Origin: Anas platyrhynchos
Taxonomy: Eukaryota > Chordata > Aves > Anseriformes > Anatidae
DNA length: 64,000 nucleotides
Direction of reading: 5' to 3'
NCBI RefSeq assembly: GCF_047663525.1
Contig: NC_092589.1
Span: 31,555,001-31,619,000, forward strand
Shown here: in pieces, positions 52,316 through 61,783 of the stretch
Position numbering within the stretch: position 1 is the stretch's first letter
How the letters are laid out: each line of letters begins with the position of its first letter
Program-made: the position numbers and the translations under genes
The notes under the pieces: generated by a model
Databases searched by the model: none
What the model was told of the DNA's origin: nothing
What the model saw: the letters and a program-made list of their open reading frames with translations, nothing else

Positions 52316-52782
52316 AATATCTTAGCCTGCAAGGTTTATAGATCAGATGATAAAACAGATTCAGTGGTTGTACAGACCTGTGTATTTTGGGAATCTGAAA
52401 GAACTTCGAAAGCACTGAGCACTAAAATACAAACCACACAAATTGTTATTTGGTCTGTTATTTCTTCAAACATTGTAGATATACAGCAATGTAATAAGAA
52501 GTTCAGTTTAGGTGGCACATCCAAAAGCAGCAGGTCACTATCATGCTCCTGGGGAAGACGCAGATTTTATCCAGTCGGGATACGATTGTAACCAAGTAAC
52601 TCCTACACTGTAAATCCCACAGCTCCATGCTGTATGGAAGAGCTCTAGTTTCTTGCCAAGTTTACTTTCCTGTTTGGACCGGAAGTCATCTCCCTAACAA
52701 TACTTCGATTTTATTTAAATCATTTCTTATCACAGTAATCTTCCAGAAGCAAAGAATCTTCTAAAAGACAGCAGCTTTCAAT
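52306..52782 (-). other. TFB2M: TFB2M 3' untranslated region
   Basis: Minus-strand sequence after the stop. AATAAA occurs at 52715-52710 (proximal) and as a doubled AATAAATAAA at 52315-52306 (distal). I cannot tell which is used; both are plausible. Confidence 0.6.
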
Positions 52783-52969
52783 TTATAAGTTTATGTTTCT
52801 TATACTTTCCAAGACCTCATCATGGAACCAGCTTTCAGTAAACACACTAGAGTTTTGCAAAGCCTCAAAAAGACGCTTGTAGTCTTCTGGGTATAAATTA
52901 CCTGTTACAACATCTGTTGGAATTTCTAGTGCTTTCAGTAATTGGCCACTATTGTCCAAGCTCCATGAA
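52783..52969 (-). CDS. TFB2M: TFB2M exon 8 (terminal coding exon)
   Basis: Encodes SWSLDNSGQLLKALEIPTDV, then NLYPEDYKRLFEALQNS and WFHDEVLESIRNINL before TAA. Human ends with MHPQDFKTLFETIERSKD and KWLYDETLEDR, a clear match. The acceptor is TTTGTTTCAG. Confidence 0.95.
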
Positions 52970-55900
52970 CTGAAACAAACAAACAAACAAATTATAATGG
53001 AGCATTTCTCCCTGTGAAGAAACAGTATCTGAAGGTCAATTTCATCCTTTCACAGCTTCCACAAGTTAACAACTTCTCCCTATGACACAAGTTATTTTCA
53101 ATCATACTACAAACAGAAAAACTTCTACTAAGAAGCCATGCAAATACCCAATAATGCCCCCAGCACACACGCAGAGGATATCAAACCACATAACTCACCC
53201 CATTAGAGGGTTAGCTCCCTCGGTCCCCTCCTCCAGCTGCACAACAATAGACATTCCTGTCCTAGACAATAGACAAACCCCTATCCCAGCTGTCAGCAAC
53301 CGACATTACTGCATAAAAGGGGGTTGCTCTTCAGTTCCTGGGGAATTAAAGCCAAGGTCATCTTCAGGAGGATGGCTGAGTACAGCATGAGGTAGCGTGG
53401 TTTAAACCTCCCAGGTATTTTCTTCTATATATAAACAGATCTATAAACTGTCTCCACATTCACATCACTGCTATGAAAACTGGGCCTTTTATAAATGTGC
53501 ATATACATTAACTATTTCCCAGACAAGAAAAGGGGATATAAATATACAAAAGAAAGAATTAGAAGCCTTCAAGGTTAGCTCCACTTCCTGGCTGAAAGAT
53601 CGAGTGGAGACTAGATAAACCACTGAGCTTTAAGAAAGAAATCCATTAAGGCTCTCTGCACAGGATTTTTTTTGTGTGTGTCCCATCCCCTTACATCCCC
53701 CCACCTCCTCCCTGGAAATTAGCATCCATTAACCCCTACCAATAAATGAGAAATATGTTAATTATTTTCATCAACAACTTGAAGCCAATACTTCAGAGAG
53801 TACAAACACTTCACATTTATGGGAACAGAAATCTAGTGATCGTATTGCCAAGTGAGCAACTCCAATGTCATATCAAAGGGAATAAATAATTAAAGAGAGC
53901 TGCATAATTGGTAAATAAGTCCAAAGTCTAATTTTTGAATGCAGTAACAGAAAGCCATGTGAGGACATCCCCACTCAACCTTCAATAACCTTCAGCTATT
54001 TTCATTAGCACTGCTTTGATGTTTCTTATAATCCAAAACTCTTCTGCAGCTTTTTAATTTTTATACCTGCAAAGACTCGGTGACTTTATTGTTATGTCTA
54101 AACTGAGTAAAAATTTCTTGCAGGTACACAAGCTCACCTCCATTAGGTGTGCAGTGAATGTCTGTAATTCCAAAGTCTACGTACTTGCCTACCTTCCTGC
54201 CAAACCTCAAGTTTTTATCCTGTATGAATAAAGTCCAGGTACCCAAAATATTGTACTTGGGCTGAAAAAATGAAGTGTTCTTTTCTACACAAAGGTAATT
54301 CAAAAAGATGCTGAATTTCATCTAAAATAAATACTGCTCTGAGAAAGTATTTCAGCATTTTCCCTTTATTTCTTTAGGAAACGTATAAAAACTTGAAACA
54401 CTTCCATACTTACTTTAATCTATCAGTAAGTCTAGATTTGCGTTTAGCAAGACACTGCTTCACCATGAAAATGAAGGTAGCTGAATTTGTGGGCTTCAAG
54501 CCTTCTGAAAATAGATCTCGCTGGGGAGTCAGTCGTACCAAACATAAATGGTCATTTGGCAGCCACTGCAAGAAAAACAAAATAAGTCATTGAAAATTAG
54601 TCATTTTTAAGACACTGCCTGTCTTTTTCTAAGAGAAAGCATTTCAACTGGGCCAGCAGTAACACTTCTTAGAGTTTTAGAAGGTAAAAAGATAATGACA
54701 TTGAAAGCGGAAGCTATCAAATTTTGTTCTGTAACTAAGATAGCTTTACCTTTTTTCTTTTTTATTTTTTTAAACAGGAAACGAAATAGGAAATCAAGCA
54801 GATACACTATGACATAATTTTAATTTTTTAAGATTGTGTTTTCTTAGTTGAAATAGACAATACAGGCTTTGAGATCCAGACTTCCAGCACTTAACTAGCA
54901 CACAGAATGTACATTGGACATGTGAACAACCACTTTGATCAAAACCAGCAGCATACTGACTATGTTATTAATCATGGTAACAGCTTTTGTATTCAAGCTG
55001 GTAGATGTGACCCTGACATTAAATTTAAATAAGATTTTACCTGTTCACATGTCCTCATGATATTTATTTACTGTATTTATTTCCTCATCATATAGACACT
55101 AGTTTATCTCAGTATTTAAGATTGGAGCAATCCTTCACCCTCTTCATCTTCTACATGCTGCCCATGAGTTTTAATTGGAACACTTAAAAAAAATGCACTA
55201 TTCACAGCCAAAAGATACATGTGTGAACACTGTTATAAAGTTATTTTTAATCTTTAATTAAAGGGGCTTAGCTGCATCTCTGAAAGAAGAAAATGATCTT
55301 ACCATGCTCTTTGAAACTGCCAGTCCCTTGTTTTTCAAGTTAGTTACAAAGGATGACCAGGGCTCCTATGAGAAGAAGCAAACATTACAGAAATGAAGTG
55401 CTTTGTTAGAATTTAGAAAAACATTTACCATCAATCCTATCAAATTCAAAGCATACTCCATTCTAAACTTTGTTTTAAAACCATGTAAATACATTAGAAA
55501 TATATATATATATATATAAAGTTTAAGTAATATACACAAAGGCAAGACTGAAAATGCTATTTAGCCATGCTCTAGACAAAGTATCTGAGTAGCACTGCTA
55601 AAATTATTTATAATCAAATAGCTTTTGAATATATTACCATGCATAACTGGGACTGCTCATTGGTTTCAAATTGAAAATTTGATTATTTCAAATTGAAAAT
55701 TTGAACCAAATTTTCAAATTTTCAAAGCTAAAAACTGAAAAGAAACACCTGACCATAAGATCTGCTGTACTGAGTCTGAATAGAAGTCTCACCAGCCCAA
55801 CAACTTGACTCCAGAAGCAGCTACAAGCAGATGCAAGGCAGGCAGTGCATGACCAGGCCATGCCTATATAATTGTTCCTTGAGCATCATCGTATTCTTCA

Positions 55901-58900
55901 ACCTCACCATATTTAGAAATGTCCTCTCTATACCTCATGTTACAAGCCATTTGGAGGACAACAGATAATGAAACTTACGATTTGAGATCAGCATAGCATT
56001 TAAACTATGAAAGAAGCTCCTAGAAAAAACAGGGCACAAACAAACAAAATCTTAAAAGAGTAAAGCGAGTGGAAGCTAATGAACAATTTCAAAAAACTTT
56101 TTAAAACTAAATCGTAGCGCATGTGACAAGATAAGATGATTCTTGACTAGCATGAGAAGCAGGCTTGCTTTGCAAGTAGAAGCACTAAAACTGAAAAAGT
56201 ATTTCTACTGAAAATTGCTCAGGAAGGTGAAAGCACACATGATGCCAAAACACAGAGGACATAAAGAGCAGACTCTGACAGATTGGAAGAGCAGCCTAAA
56301 TCTCACACAACACCTAGCAAGACAGAAAAGACTTGTCCATATCCAAAAGTTTTCAGTAGTGCTCCACTAATTTCAACATCAAATTACCTTCCAATTTGAT
56401 TACAATAGCAAAACCAGTACAAACCCTTTTGTATATGCACATTTATAGCATGAGACTGTGTCATTTGGTACAACAAACTTACCATATGCAGTAGCTGAAT
56501 TTCACATCCTACTTGGCAAAGCACAGAAAGTGCTTGATAAGCCCTCGATTCCCCAGGCTTTGCTGTTAATACCTAACAAAATGTCAAAGCAGAAACATCT
56601 TTGTTGAAAAAAACAAACAAACAAAAAACAAGACTGCTTCTTTATCTAAGAAAATCCTTATAAACTTAACAGGTGGTAAGAAATTCATAGTTAAGTCTGA
56701 AATTCCAAGACTAAGTTACATTACACCCCAGTTTCTGTGATTTTAGTATGCTTGTTAGAAAATGCAATTAGAAGACATTATGGCAATCTAAGTATTGTTT
56801 TGCAGCGATTATTTGGATAACTGAACTGAGTAGGAATTTTCAGCTTACACTTTCAGGCCCCTTTTAAGGCAGAGAAAAGTTTCACACAATAAAGAAAGAT
56901 TGATCACATTTTGTTTTAAAACTGTAACGTGGGTAGAGTTCATAGCGTAAGTTCTTCCCCACTGATAAGAAAATATTCCCATTAAGACACACAGAGTAAG
57001 CCAACCATCTCCCTGAACATTCAGCACCTTGCAGTCATCCTCCTGATGTTACAATATTACACATTAGACAACTCAGTGCAACAAAACAAAATAAAAAAAG
57101 AAACCCCCATACACAGTTATGTGCAAACAGAGCAAAGAAGTCACAAAATGAAGATTTAACTTATCATAGATTTAGGAATTAACAGTGCCCACTAAAAAAA
57201 GTCCCAATTACTTTTACTTTGGTACACAATACTCATTTAAGAGGATTCACAATAAACACAGAAAAGTTACACTAAAATGACTATGCTGCCCTCTCTTTGT
57301 TCAAATGTCTAGCCAGTAAAAATGTAACAAGCAAATATTCCAGTGGTATCCAGCCTATCATTTTGCAAGAGAACATACTTAGACTTTAATTTTTTCCAGT
57401 AGGGTGACAGAACACAGCTTGTGTTGGCGCACCTGGAAGTCTTTCCTTACCTCGAGTAACTCAAGGTTAGTGCCTTTATGAATCACAGTTTAAAAAAAAA
57501 AGTAACCTTGAACTAAAAGTAAAATTCTAAAAGTTTGAGACAGCACAAATTAGGAGCACATAATCCAGAAAGCTACTCTGCCCCTCAGCATACAGAACTT
57601 TAATAAAAAGGTGTGTGATTTACTCATATTTTGTCTCAATTTTTTTCAGAACTGCACGCAAAGTTTGTTCAAGTGGACAAGTGCATAAAACCGAGCATGC
57701 TATTTAGCAACTGAATATTCTTCAATAGAACTTGTCAATTCCCTCTTCACTGTCCCGCAATTAGGAACCAATTTTGTTGCAAAAGCATGTTACAGAATTT
57801 AAGCACCTCAGAAGTTATAATATTTTAAAATTCTGTCAAAAAAAAAAAAAAATCACCAGCAAAAAGACTAACTCGACAATATAACTGTTTGGGTGTACTG
57901 TGAAGCACTACTTATTCTCTACTACCTTCAAAATCTCTTGCACATACCTTGTACTCTTTTTCACTTATAAAGATGTTGAGCTCTACTCTTCCATATCTGA
58001 ATATGGAACTGCATTCATACAGGATAAAAAGTAGCCTCCAAAGTGTGTTCCTTTCCTTTTTTTGTGGCAAGATTCCAAAAATTTTCACAGGTACATCTGT
58101 TTCAATAGTGTGCAAAAGTAACTTTAAAATTTTGCAATATGTACTGGAAAATCTCATTAATGCTAACGTGTAGTTTACAAACAAATAAAAAAAAAAGAGT
58201 CAGCTCATTTTATTCAAGAATGAATAAAATTCAAGCTTTATTCAAAGCTAAGCCTTGTTTGCATTAGACTAAGCCTTTATTACAATAAGCAAATAGCTGA
58301 GATTTCATATTGCCATTTTTTGGAGCTATTACGGATCTACCTAAATAAAGCTGAAATTTAGGAAATGATCAAATGATACCCATGAATGCAATACATGTAT
58401 TAAGATAGAGCATACACCTCAAGACCCAAAGATTTTTCCAAACCGCCCATGCAGCCTTCAAATGTGTTTATAACATGTGCAATCTCATACACATACCTGC
58501 TCTCCAAGGAACTGCTGCTACACCCATGGCTTCAAAAAGCTTGTCAGAACACACAGCAGGCGGTTTCACTGTTCCAGTGACCAAAGGATCCAGTCTGAAG
58601 AAGTCACCATAAATCACCTTTAATTGTCCATCCAGGCTGTTCTCTAAGGACTGAACCAAATTAAGTTTCAGTTGAAGAATGCAGTAAACTGCCTTACAAA
58701 ACACTCAACCAAGACATGAAGTTGTTCAAGCACTAGAAAAAGACAGACTTCAGAGTTGGGTCTTATAACTGACAGGAAAAATAACTTCCTTTATTATGCA
58801 AGGCGTTTCTGTGCTGCTCGGCTGGAGCTTTAAACCCCTCCCCATACTAGTAGTATGTTCTGCAGTGTTTTGAAAAAAATAAAAAAAATACATATTAAAC

Positions 58901-60436
58901 TGAGCAAACCACTACATTTAGTAATTTCCAGCTGAAATTCTTCATATACACAGCGAATGAGAGACTTAGGCACAAAACATGCCTTTTATGCACATTTTGA
59001 AAGAGGTTAGAGTCTTAAGCTCCTAATCTCTGCTTTACTGTAACACCTGCCTTCTGTGCAACTTCTAAGGCTCTGTCTGACCACCTCTGAAAGCACACAG
59101 TGTTAAGGTGAACACAAGAGTTAACACCTGTTGGTCTTCATATTGCCAGCCAGCCACAAGACAATAGATTAACTAATACCGTGAGACTATAAGAATAACC
59201 AAGAGGATCTTTACAGGTTTTTGGAAGCTACACGTGGACATCCTGCCTAAACATACACAATTACAATGACTCTGCTTAAGACTAGCCTCAAAAATTTATA
59301 TATGAAACTATGAACTTGAATTTGCACATACTCAAGATGTCAAATTAATTGGTTATAAAATAGTCAGACTGTTGCTGACTGTTCAGTGTAAAACCAAACA
59401 ATACTTACTATTATTAAGCATTATTTCAGATGTTGTAAGTAACAATGACTGGCTAATTCCTTTTTGATCCCACAGTTATTATGTATTTCGTAATTAATGC
59501 CTCATTTTCCCCTTAATTAAAGTTTTAGAAACATGCTACCAAACCAAAAGTGTACCTGTAAGTTTGGAAGGAAAGCTGGGTGACTTTCTAGAGCTACCAC
59601 TCTAACACCTGCATTGAGTAGAGTCCGGGTCAAGATTCCAGGCCCTGTAAAGAGGAGGGGGAAGGGGGGGAAATACATATTTTTAAAACCAATTTCCCTT
59701 GAGTGATTTTTCCAGCACAACAGTTGGGGTATAGCACTTTTAATAGGGAGGTAACTCATGTCACTTGTTTCAAAATAACGGTTTGAAAACAAATGTACAC
59801 AGTGTCCCTTAGATTACTGAGTGAGTTGCACTAAGCACAGTGTTAGTTTGATGCAGAGGACCATTAGTTATATCTCAAATACATCCCCTGCTTTTTCTGC
59901 TGCCAAATGAAGCAGCCTTTGGAACCTTACCCACATGACCCCTACGGGTAGCACACCCTCCATGTAGCGTGGCACACAAGCATTAAGCAATTACGAGCGG
60001 CAGCAGTCTGAAGGGCCCGCACCCCTATGCCTGCCGTTAGCGGCAGCGACCAAGCCCGCCTCCAAACCCCAGGCCCCTCACCGCGGGCGGCCCCGCCGTC
60101 CCCGCAAGGTCACCGCGCGGCGGGGCGGGGCGGGCCGGGAGCCGACTCACCGGGGCCGCACTCCAGCACGACGGGCTGGGGGCCGCGCGCAGCCCCGAGG
60201 CAGCGCTGCACGGTGCGGGCCAGCCGCGGGCAGGCGATGAAGCGGCGGAGCGGCCCTCCCGCCCGCCGGGCCTCCTGCACCAGCCGCTCCGCCTCCGCCG
60301 CCTCCGGCACCCGCAGCCCGGGGCTCGGCCACCGCCCCGCGACCCCCCGGCCCGGCGGCGGCGGCGGCGCCGGCCGCGGGCAGCCCAGCAGCGGCCGCAG
60401 CCCCGCCGCCAGGAGCCGGCCGCAGCCCGGCCGCAT
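52783..60436 (-). CDS. TFB2M: TFB2M, mitochondrial transcription factor B2 (complete)
   Basis: Eight minus-strand exons: 60436-60151, 59644-59556, 58650-58497, 58096-57948, 56572-56483, 55365-55303, 54565-54414 and 52969-52783. They sum to 1170 nt (389 codons plus stop); human TFB2M has 396 residues. All introns are GT-AG and all phases agree. The protein belongs to the KsgA/Dim1 rRNA adenine dimethyltransferase fold. In vertebrates it acts mainly in promoter melting by POLRMT on mitochondrial DNA. The first 30 residues are arginine-rich without acidic residues, as expected for a mitochondrial presequence. The SAM-fold motif LECGPGPGILT spans exons 1-2, followed by VVALE; GDFFRLDP and KPPA are in exon 3. 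The C-terminal region matches human to the end. No lesion is seen. Confidence 0.96.
52970..54413 (-). other. TFB2M: TFB2M intron 7
   Basis: A 1.4-kb intron containing an LTR-like segment at about 53095-53395 on the plus strand. I recognise nothing else. Confidence 0.8.
53095..53395 (+). mobile_element. Possible LTR fragment in TFB2M intron 7
   Basis: A GC-richer island in an AT-rich intron. It has GCATAAAAGGGGG at about 53311-53323 (TATA-like), then GAATTAAAGCC about 22 bases further on (polyadenylation-like). Upstream the decamer ACAATAGACA occurs twice, at about 53243 and 53264. This spacing is typical of short retroviral LTRs. I do not recognise the family and cannot fix the ends. Confidence 0.35.
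54414..54565 (-). CDS. TFB2M: TFB2M exon 7
   Basis: A 152-nt exon encoding WLPNDHLCLVRLTPQRDLFS, EGLKPTNSATFIFMVKQCLA and KRKSRLTDRL, plus two bases. It aligns with human LIQMIPRQNLF, LTPMNYNIFFHLLKHCFGRR and VIDHLRSL. The acceptor is TTTTTCTTGCAG and the donor GTAAGTAT. Confidence 0.93.
55303..55365 (-). CDS. TFB2M: TFB2M exon 6
   Basis: A 63-nt exon encoding EPWSSFVTNLKNKGLAVSKS plus M. The EPWSSF start is identical to human. The rest of this region is shorter and diverged compared with human. The acceptor is TTCTTCTCATAG and the donor GTAAGATC. Confidence 0.9.
55498..55518. repeat. (AT)n dinucleotide repeat
   Basis: About ten alternating AT units in TFB2M intron 5. Confidence 0.9.
55664..55725. 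repeat. Direct repeat leading into a perfect stem-loop
   Basis: TTTCAAATTGAAAATTTGA occurs at 55664-55682 and 55686-55704 (22-bp period). The second copy provides TTGAAAATTTGAA (55693-55705), which is perfectly complementary to TTCAAATTTTCAA at 55713-55725 across a 7-base loop. Confidence 0.85.
56483..56572 (-). CDS. TFB2M: TFB2M exon 5
   Basis: A 90-nt phase 0-0 exon encoding VLTAKPGESRAYQALSVLCQ and VGCEIQLLHM, matching human LYHVLSVIWQLACEIKVLHM. It is shorter than the ORF threshold and was located by homology and splice sites (acceptor TTTTGTTAG, donor GTAAGTTT). Confidence 0.92.
57948..58096 (-). CDS. TFB2M: TFB2M exon 4
   Basis: A 149-nt exon encoding DVPVKIFGILPQ, NTLWRLLFILYECSSIFRYG and RVELNIFISEKEYK. 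It aligns with human PLKVVGMFP, LYSCTSIYKFGRIEVNMFI and GEKE. The donor is GTATGTGC. Confidence 0.95.
58497..58650 (-). CDS. TFB2M: TFB2M exon 3
   Basis: A 154-nt exon encoding SLENSLDGQLKVIYGDFFRL, DPLVTGTVKPPAV and AMGVAAVPWRA, with one base of the next codon. It matches human across VI-x-DFFKLDP and the KPPA segment. The donor is GTATGTGT. Confidence 0.95.
59556..59644 (-). CDS. TFB2M: TFB2M exon 2
   Basis: An 89-nt exon with acceptor CTCCTCTTTACAG and donor GTACAC. It encodes GPGILTRTLLNAG and VRVVALESHPAFLPNLQ, the first SAM-binding loop and the acidic residue after strand 2. Confidence 0.95.
60151..60436 (-). CDS. TFB2M: TFB2M exon 1
   Basis: Encodes residues 1-95 plus one base. It begins MRPGCGRLLAAGLRPLLG, a mitochondrial targeting sequence. 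A polyproline stretch (PAPPPPPGRG) is coded by a GCC-type repeat. The conserved LRRFIACPRLARTVQRCLG and VVLECGP follow. The donor is GTGAGTCG. GC content is extreme, and the other long ORFs across it are shadows. Confidence 0.93.
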
Positions 60437-60492
60437 GGCGCCGCGCCGCTGCCCAGCGCCGGCCGCGCCGGCTCCTTAGCAACGGGCGGCGT

Positions 60493-60534
60493 CACTTCCG
60501 CCTCGGCACGGCGCCTCTCTAGCGCTCTTCCGCC
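60493..60534. promoter_or_regulatory. TFB2M: Paired ETS/GABP (NRF-2) motifs
   Basis: CACTTCCG at 60493-60500 and CTCTTCCGCC at 60525-60534. Their reverse complements contain CGGAAG. NRF-2 sites are established regulators of the human TFB2M promoter, so the pair sits where expected, 60-100 bp upstream of the TFB2M ATG. Confidence 0.65.
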
Positions 60535-60559
60535 CTGGCGGCGGCGGGGCTGGAGCTCC

Positions 60560-60720
60560 CTCTCTATGGTGCCAGCCCCGCAGCGGCGCCCGGCGCACCG
60601 AGACCCCCCCCCCCCTCACCCCGGTACTGCCGCGTCCCCGCGCCGTGCCCGCGCCATGCCCGCCTCTCCCCGCGCCTCCCCGCTGCCCTCCGCGGGTGCC
60701 TGAGCCGCGACGGAGCCCAG
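60560..60720 (+). other. CNST: First exon of CNST (consortin), probably non-coding
   Basis: A plus-strand transcript starting in the CpG island, with a strong donor: GGAGCCCAG then GTGAGTG at 60721. Identity as CNST is inferred from gene order, since in human 1q44 CNST is divergent from TFB2M and begins with a non-coding exon. No consortin coding sequence is visible up to 64000, so its coding exons must lie beyond the right edge. The 5' limit is approximate. An ORF at 60645-60956 crosses the donor and is not credible as protein. Confidence 0.6.
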
Positions 60721-61189
60721 GTGAGTGCCGGGGCTCGCTCCCGGCGGCAGGAGCAGGAGCAGGAGCAGGAGGCGCCCTCCCGCTGCTCCCCCGCCGGCAC
60801 CGGGCGCTGCCCCTGCCCCTGCCCCGGTACCGCCGCGGTGCCCCCATAGCGGGGCTGGCCGGGAGCCGGGGGCCGGGCTCCCCCTCGCTGCCGGGTGGGC
60901 AGGGCGCTGGCGTAGAGCTCGGTCCGGTTTTAAGCCGGACTTCGCGTTTTTCATAGCTTTTTTTTTTATTTTTTTCTTTTTTTTTCTCCTTCTCTCGCTA
61001 ATTAGGCTGCTAATTCGGTAATTTGTAGGTCTTTGGGCACATCAAAAGGAGCTCGGTTTTCCTAGGTGAAGCGTTGGGCAATGCCCTAATTCAGCATCCC
61101 GTGCTGAAGTCCGTGCTGTGGCCACAGACATCTTAGGCACGGTCACTCTGTCACCGCCTTGTGTTCCATCAACTGTAAGGATAAGCAAA

Positions 61190-61556
61190 GGATTTTGGAA
61201 AATGTTGCTCTAAGAGGAGGTCTTGTTGCGCTCTACAGCTGCCTGAAAGGAGCTTGCAGTGAGGAGGGGGTCGGTCCCTTTTATCTCAAGTGATGAGACA
61301 CAAGGAAAGGGTCTCAGGTTGTGCCAGGGGAGCTTTAGGTTGGATATCAGGAAGAATGTCTTCACCAGAAAGGTGGCCAAGCATCAGAACAAGCTGCCCA
61401 GGGAGGCGGTGGAGTGGCCATCCCTGGAGGTATTTAAGAGAGGAGTGGATGTGGTGCTTAGGGACATGGCTTGGTGACAGAACTTGGTGGTGTTGGGTGA
61501 GCGCTGGGCTTGATGATCCTGAAGGTCTTCCCCAGCCTGGCTGATTCTGTGATTCT
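61190..61556 (+). mobile_element. CR1 LINE 3' fragment, plus orientation
   Basis: It runs from CTCTACAGCTGCCTGAAAGG through GGTTGGATATCAGGAAGAAT, AACAAGCTGCCCAGGGAGGC and CCATCCCTGGAGGTATTTAA, ending CTGATTCTGTGATTCTC. This is the standard CR1 3' region. The short open frames (61259-61544) are remnants of ORF2 and of the 3' UTR. Confidence 0.93.
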
Positions 61557-61756
61557 CAAGCTCTCGGGATTTTAGGATCATCACTGCATGGGCTATTCAG
61601 AGTAACTGAGATTATTCTCCAGAACGCTTGCTAAGTAAGACCCAGAGCTATGCCCTGACACTCTTCATACACTAGAAATGACGTGTGTTTTTTATTTGCA
61701 TTTTCATATTATATTTTCTTAACTTCAGCATAGGAGTTGCCCACGTTGAACTTTAG

Positions 61757-61783
61757 ATCTATATAGATCTATCTATCTATAGG
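61757..61783. repeat. TCTA-type short tandem repeat
   Basis: AGATCTATATAGATCTATCT followed by further ATCTA units; an imperfect tetranucleotide repeat. Confidence 0.8.

Larger units (their letters stand above)
54566..57947 (-). other. TFB2M: TFB2M introns 4-6 with exons 5 and 6 between
   Basis: Intron 6 is 55302-54566, intron 5 is 56482-55366 and intron 4 is 57947-56573. All are AT-rich. They contain an (AT)n tract at 55498-55518 and the 13-bp stem-loop at 55693-55725. I see nothing else in them. Confidence 0.8.
58097..60150 (-). other. TFB2M: TFB2M introns 1-3 with exons 2 and 3 between
   Basis: Intron 3 is 58496-58097, intron 2 is 59555-58651 and intron 1 is 60150-59645. The promoter-proximal half of intron 1 is part of the CpG island. 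No repeats or further exons are recognised. Confidence 0.8.
60000..60930. promoter_or_regulatory. Bidirectional CpG-island promoter of TFB2M and CNST
   Basis: About 900 bp of very high GC and CpG content. It covers TFB2M exon 1 and the start of a divergent plus-strand transcript. The TFB2M ATG (60436) and the plus-strand splice donor (60721) are under 300 bp apart, so the two start sites must be close. Two ETS-type CTTCCG sites lie between them. All the long ORFs here in several frames come from GC richness. Confidence 0.85.

Noticed and set aside
60027..61021. Long ORFs in five frames around TFB2M exon 1
   Set aside because: Same GC-rich artefact. Arginine-, proline- and alanine-rich translations with no family match; only the 60436-60151 minus frame is TFB2M.
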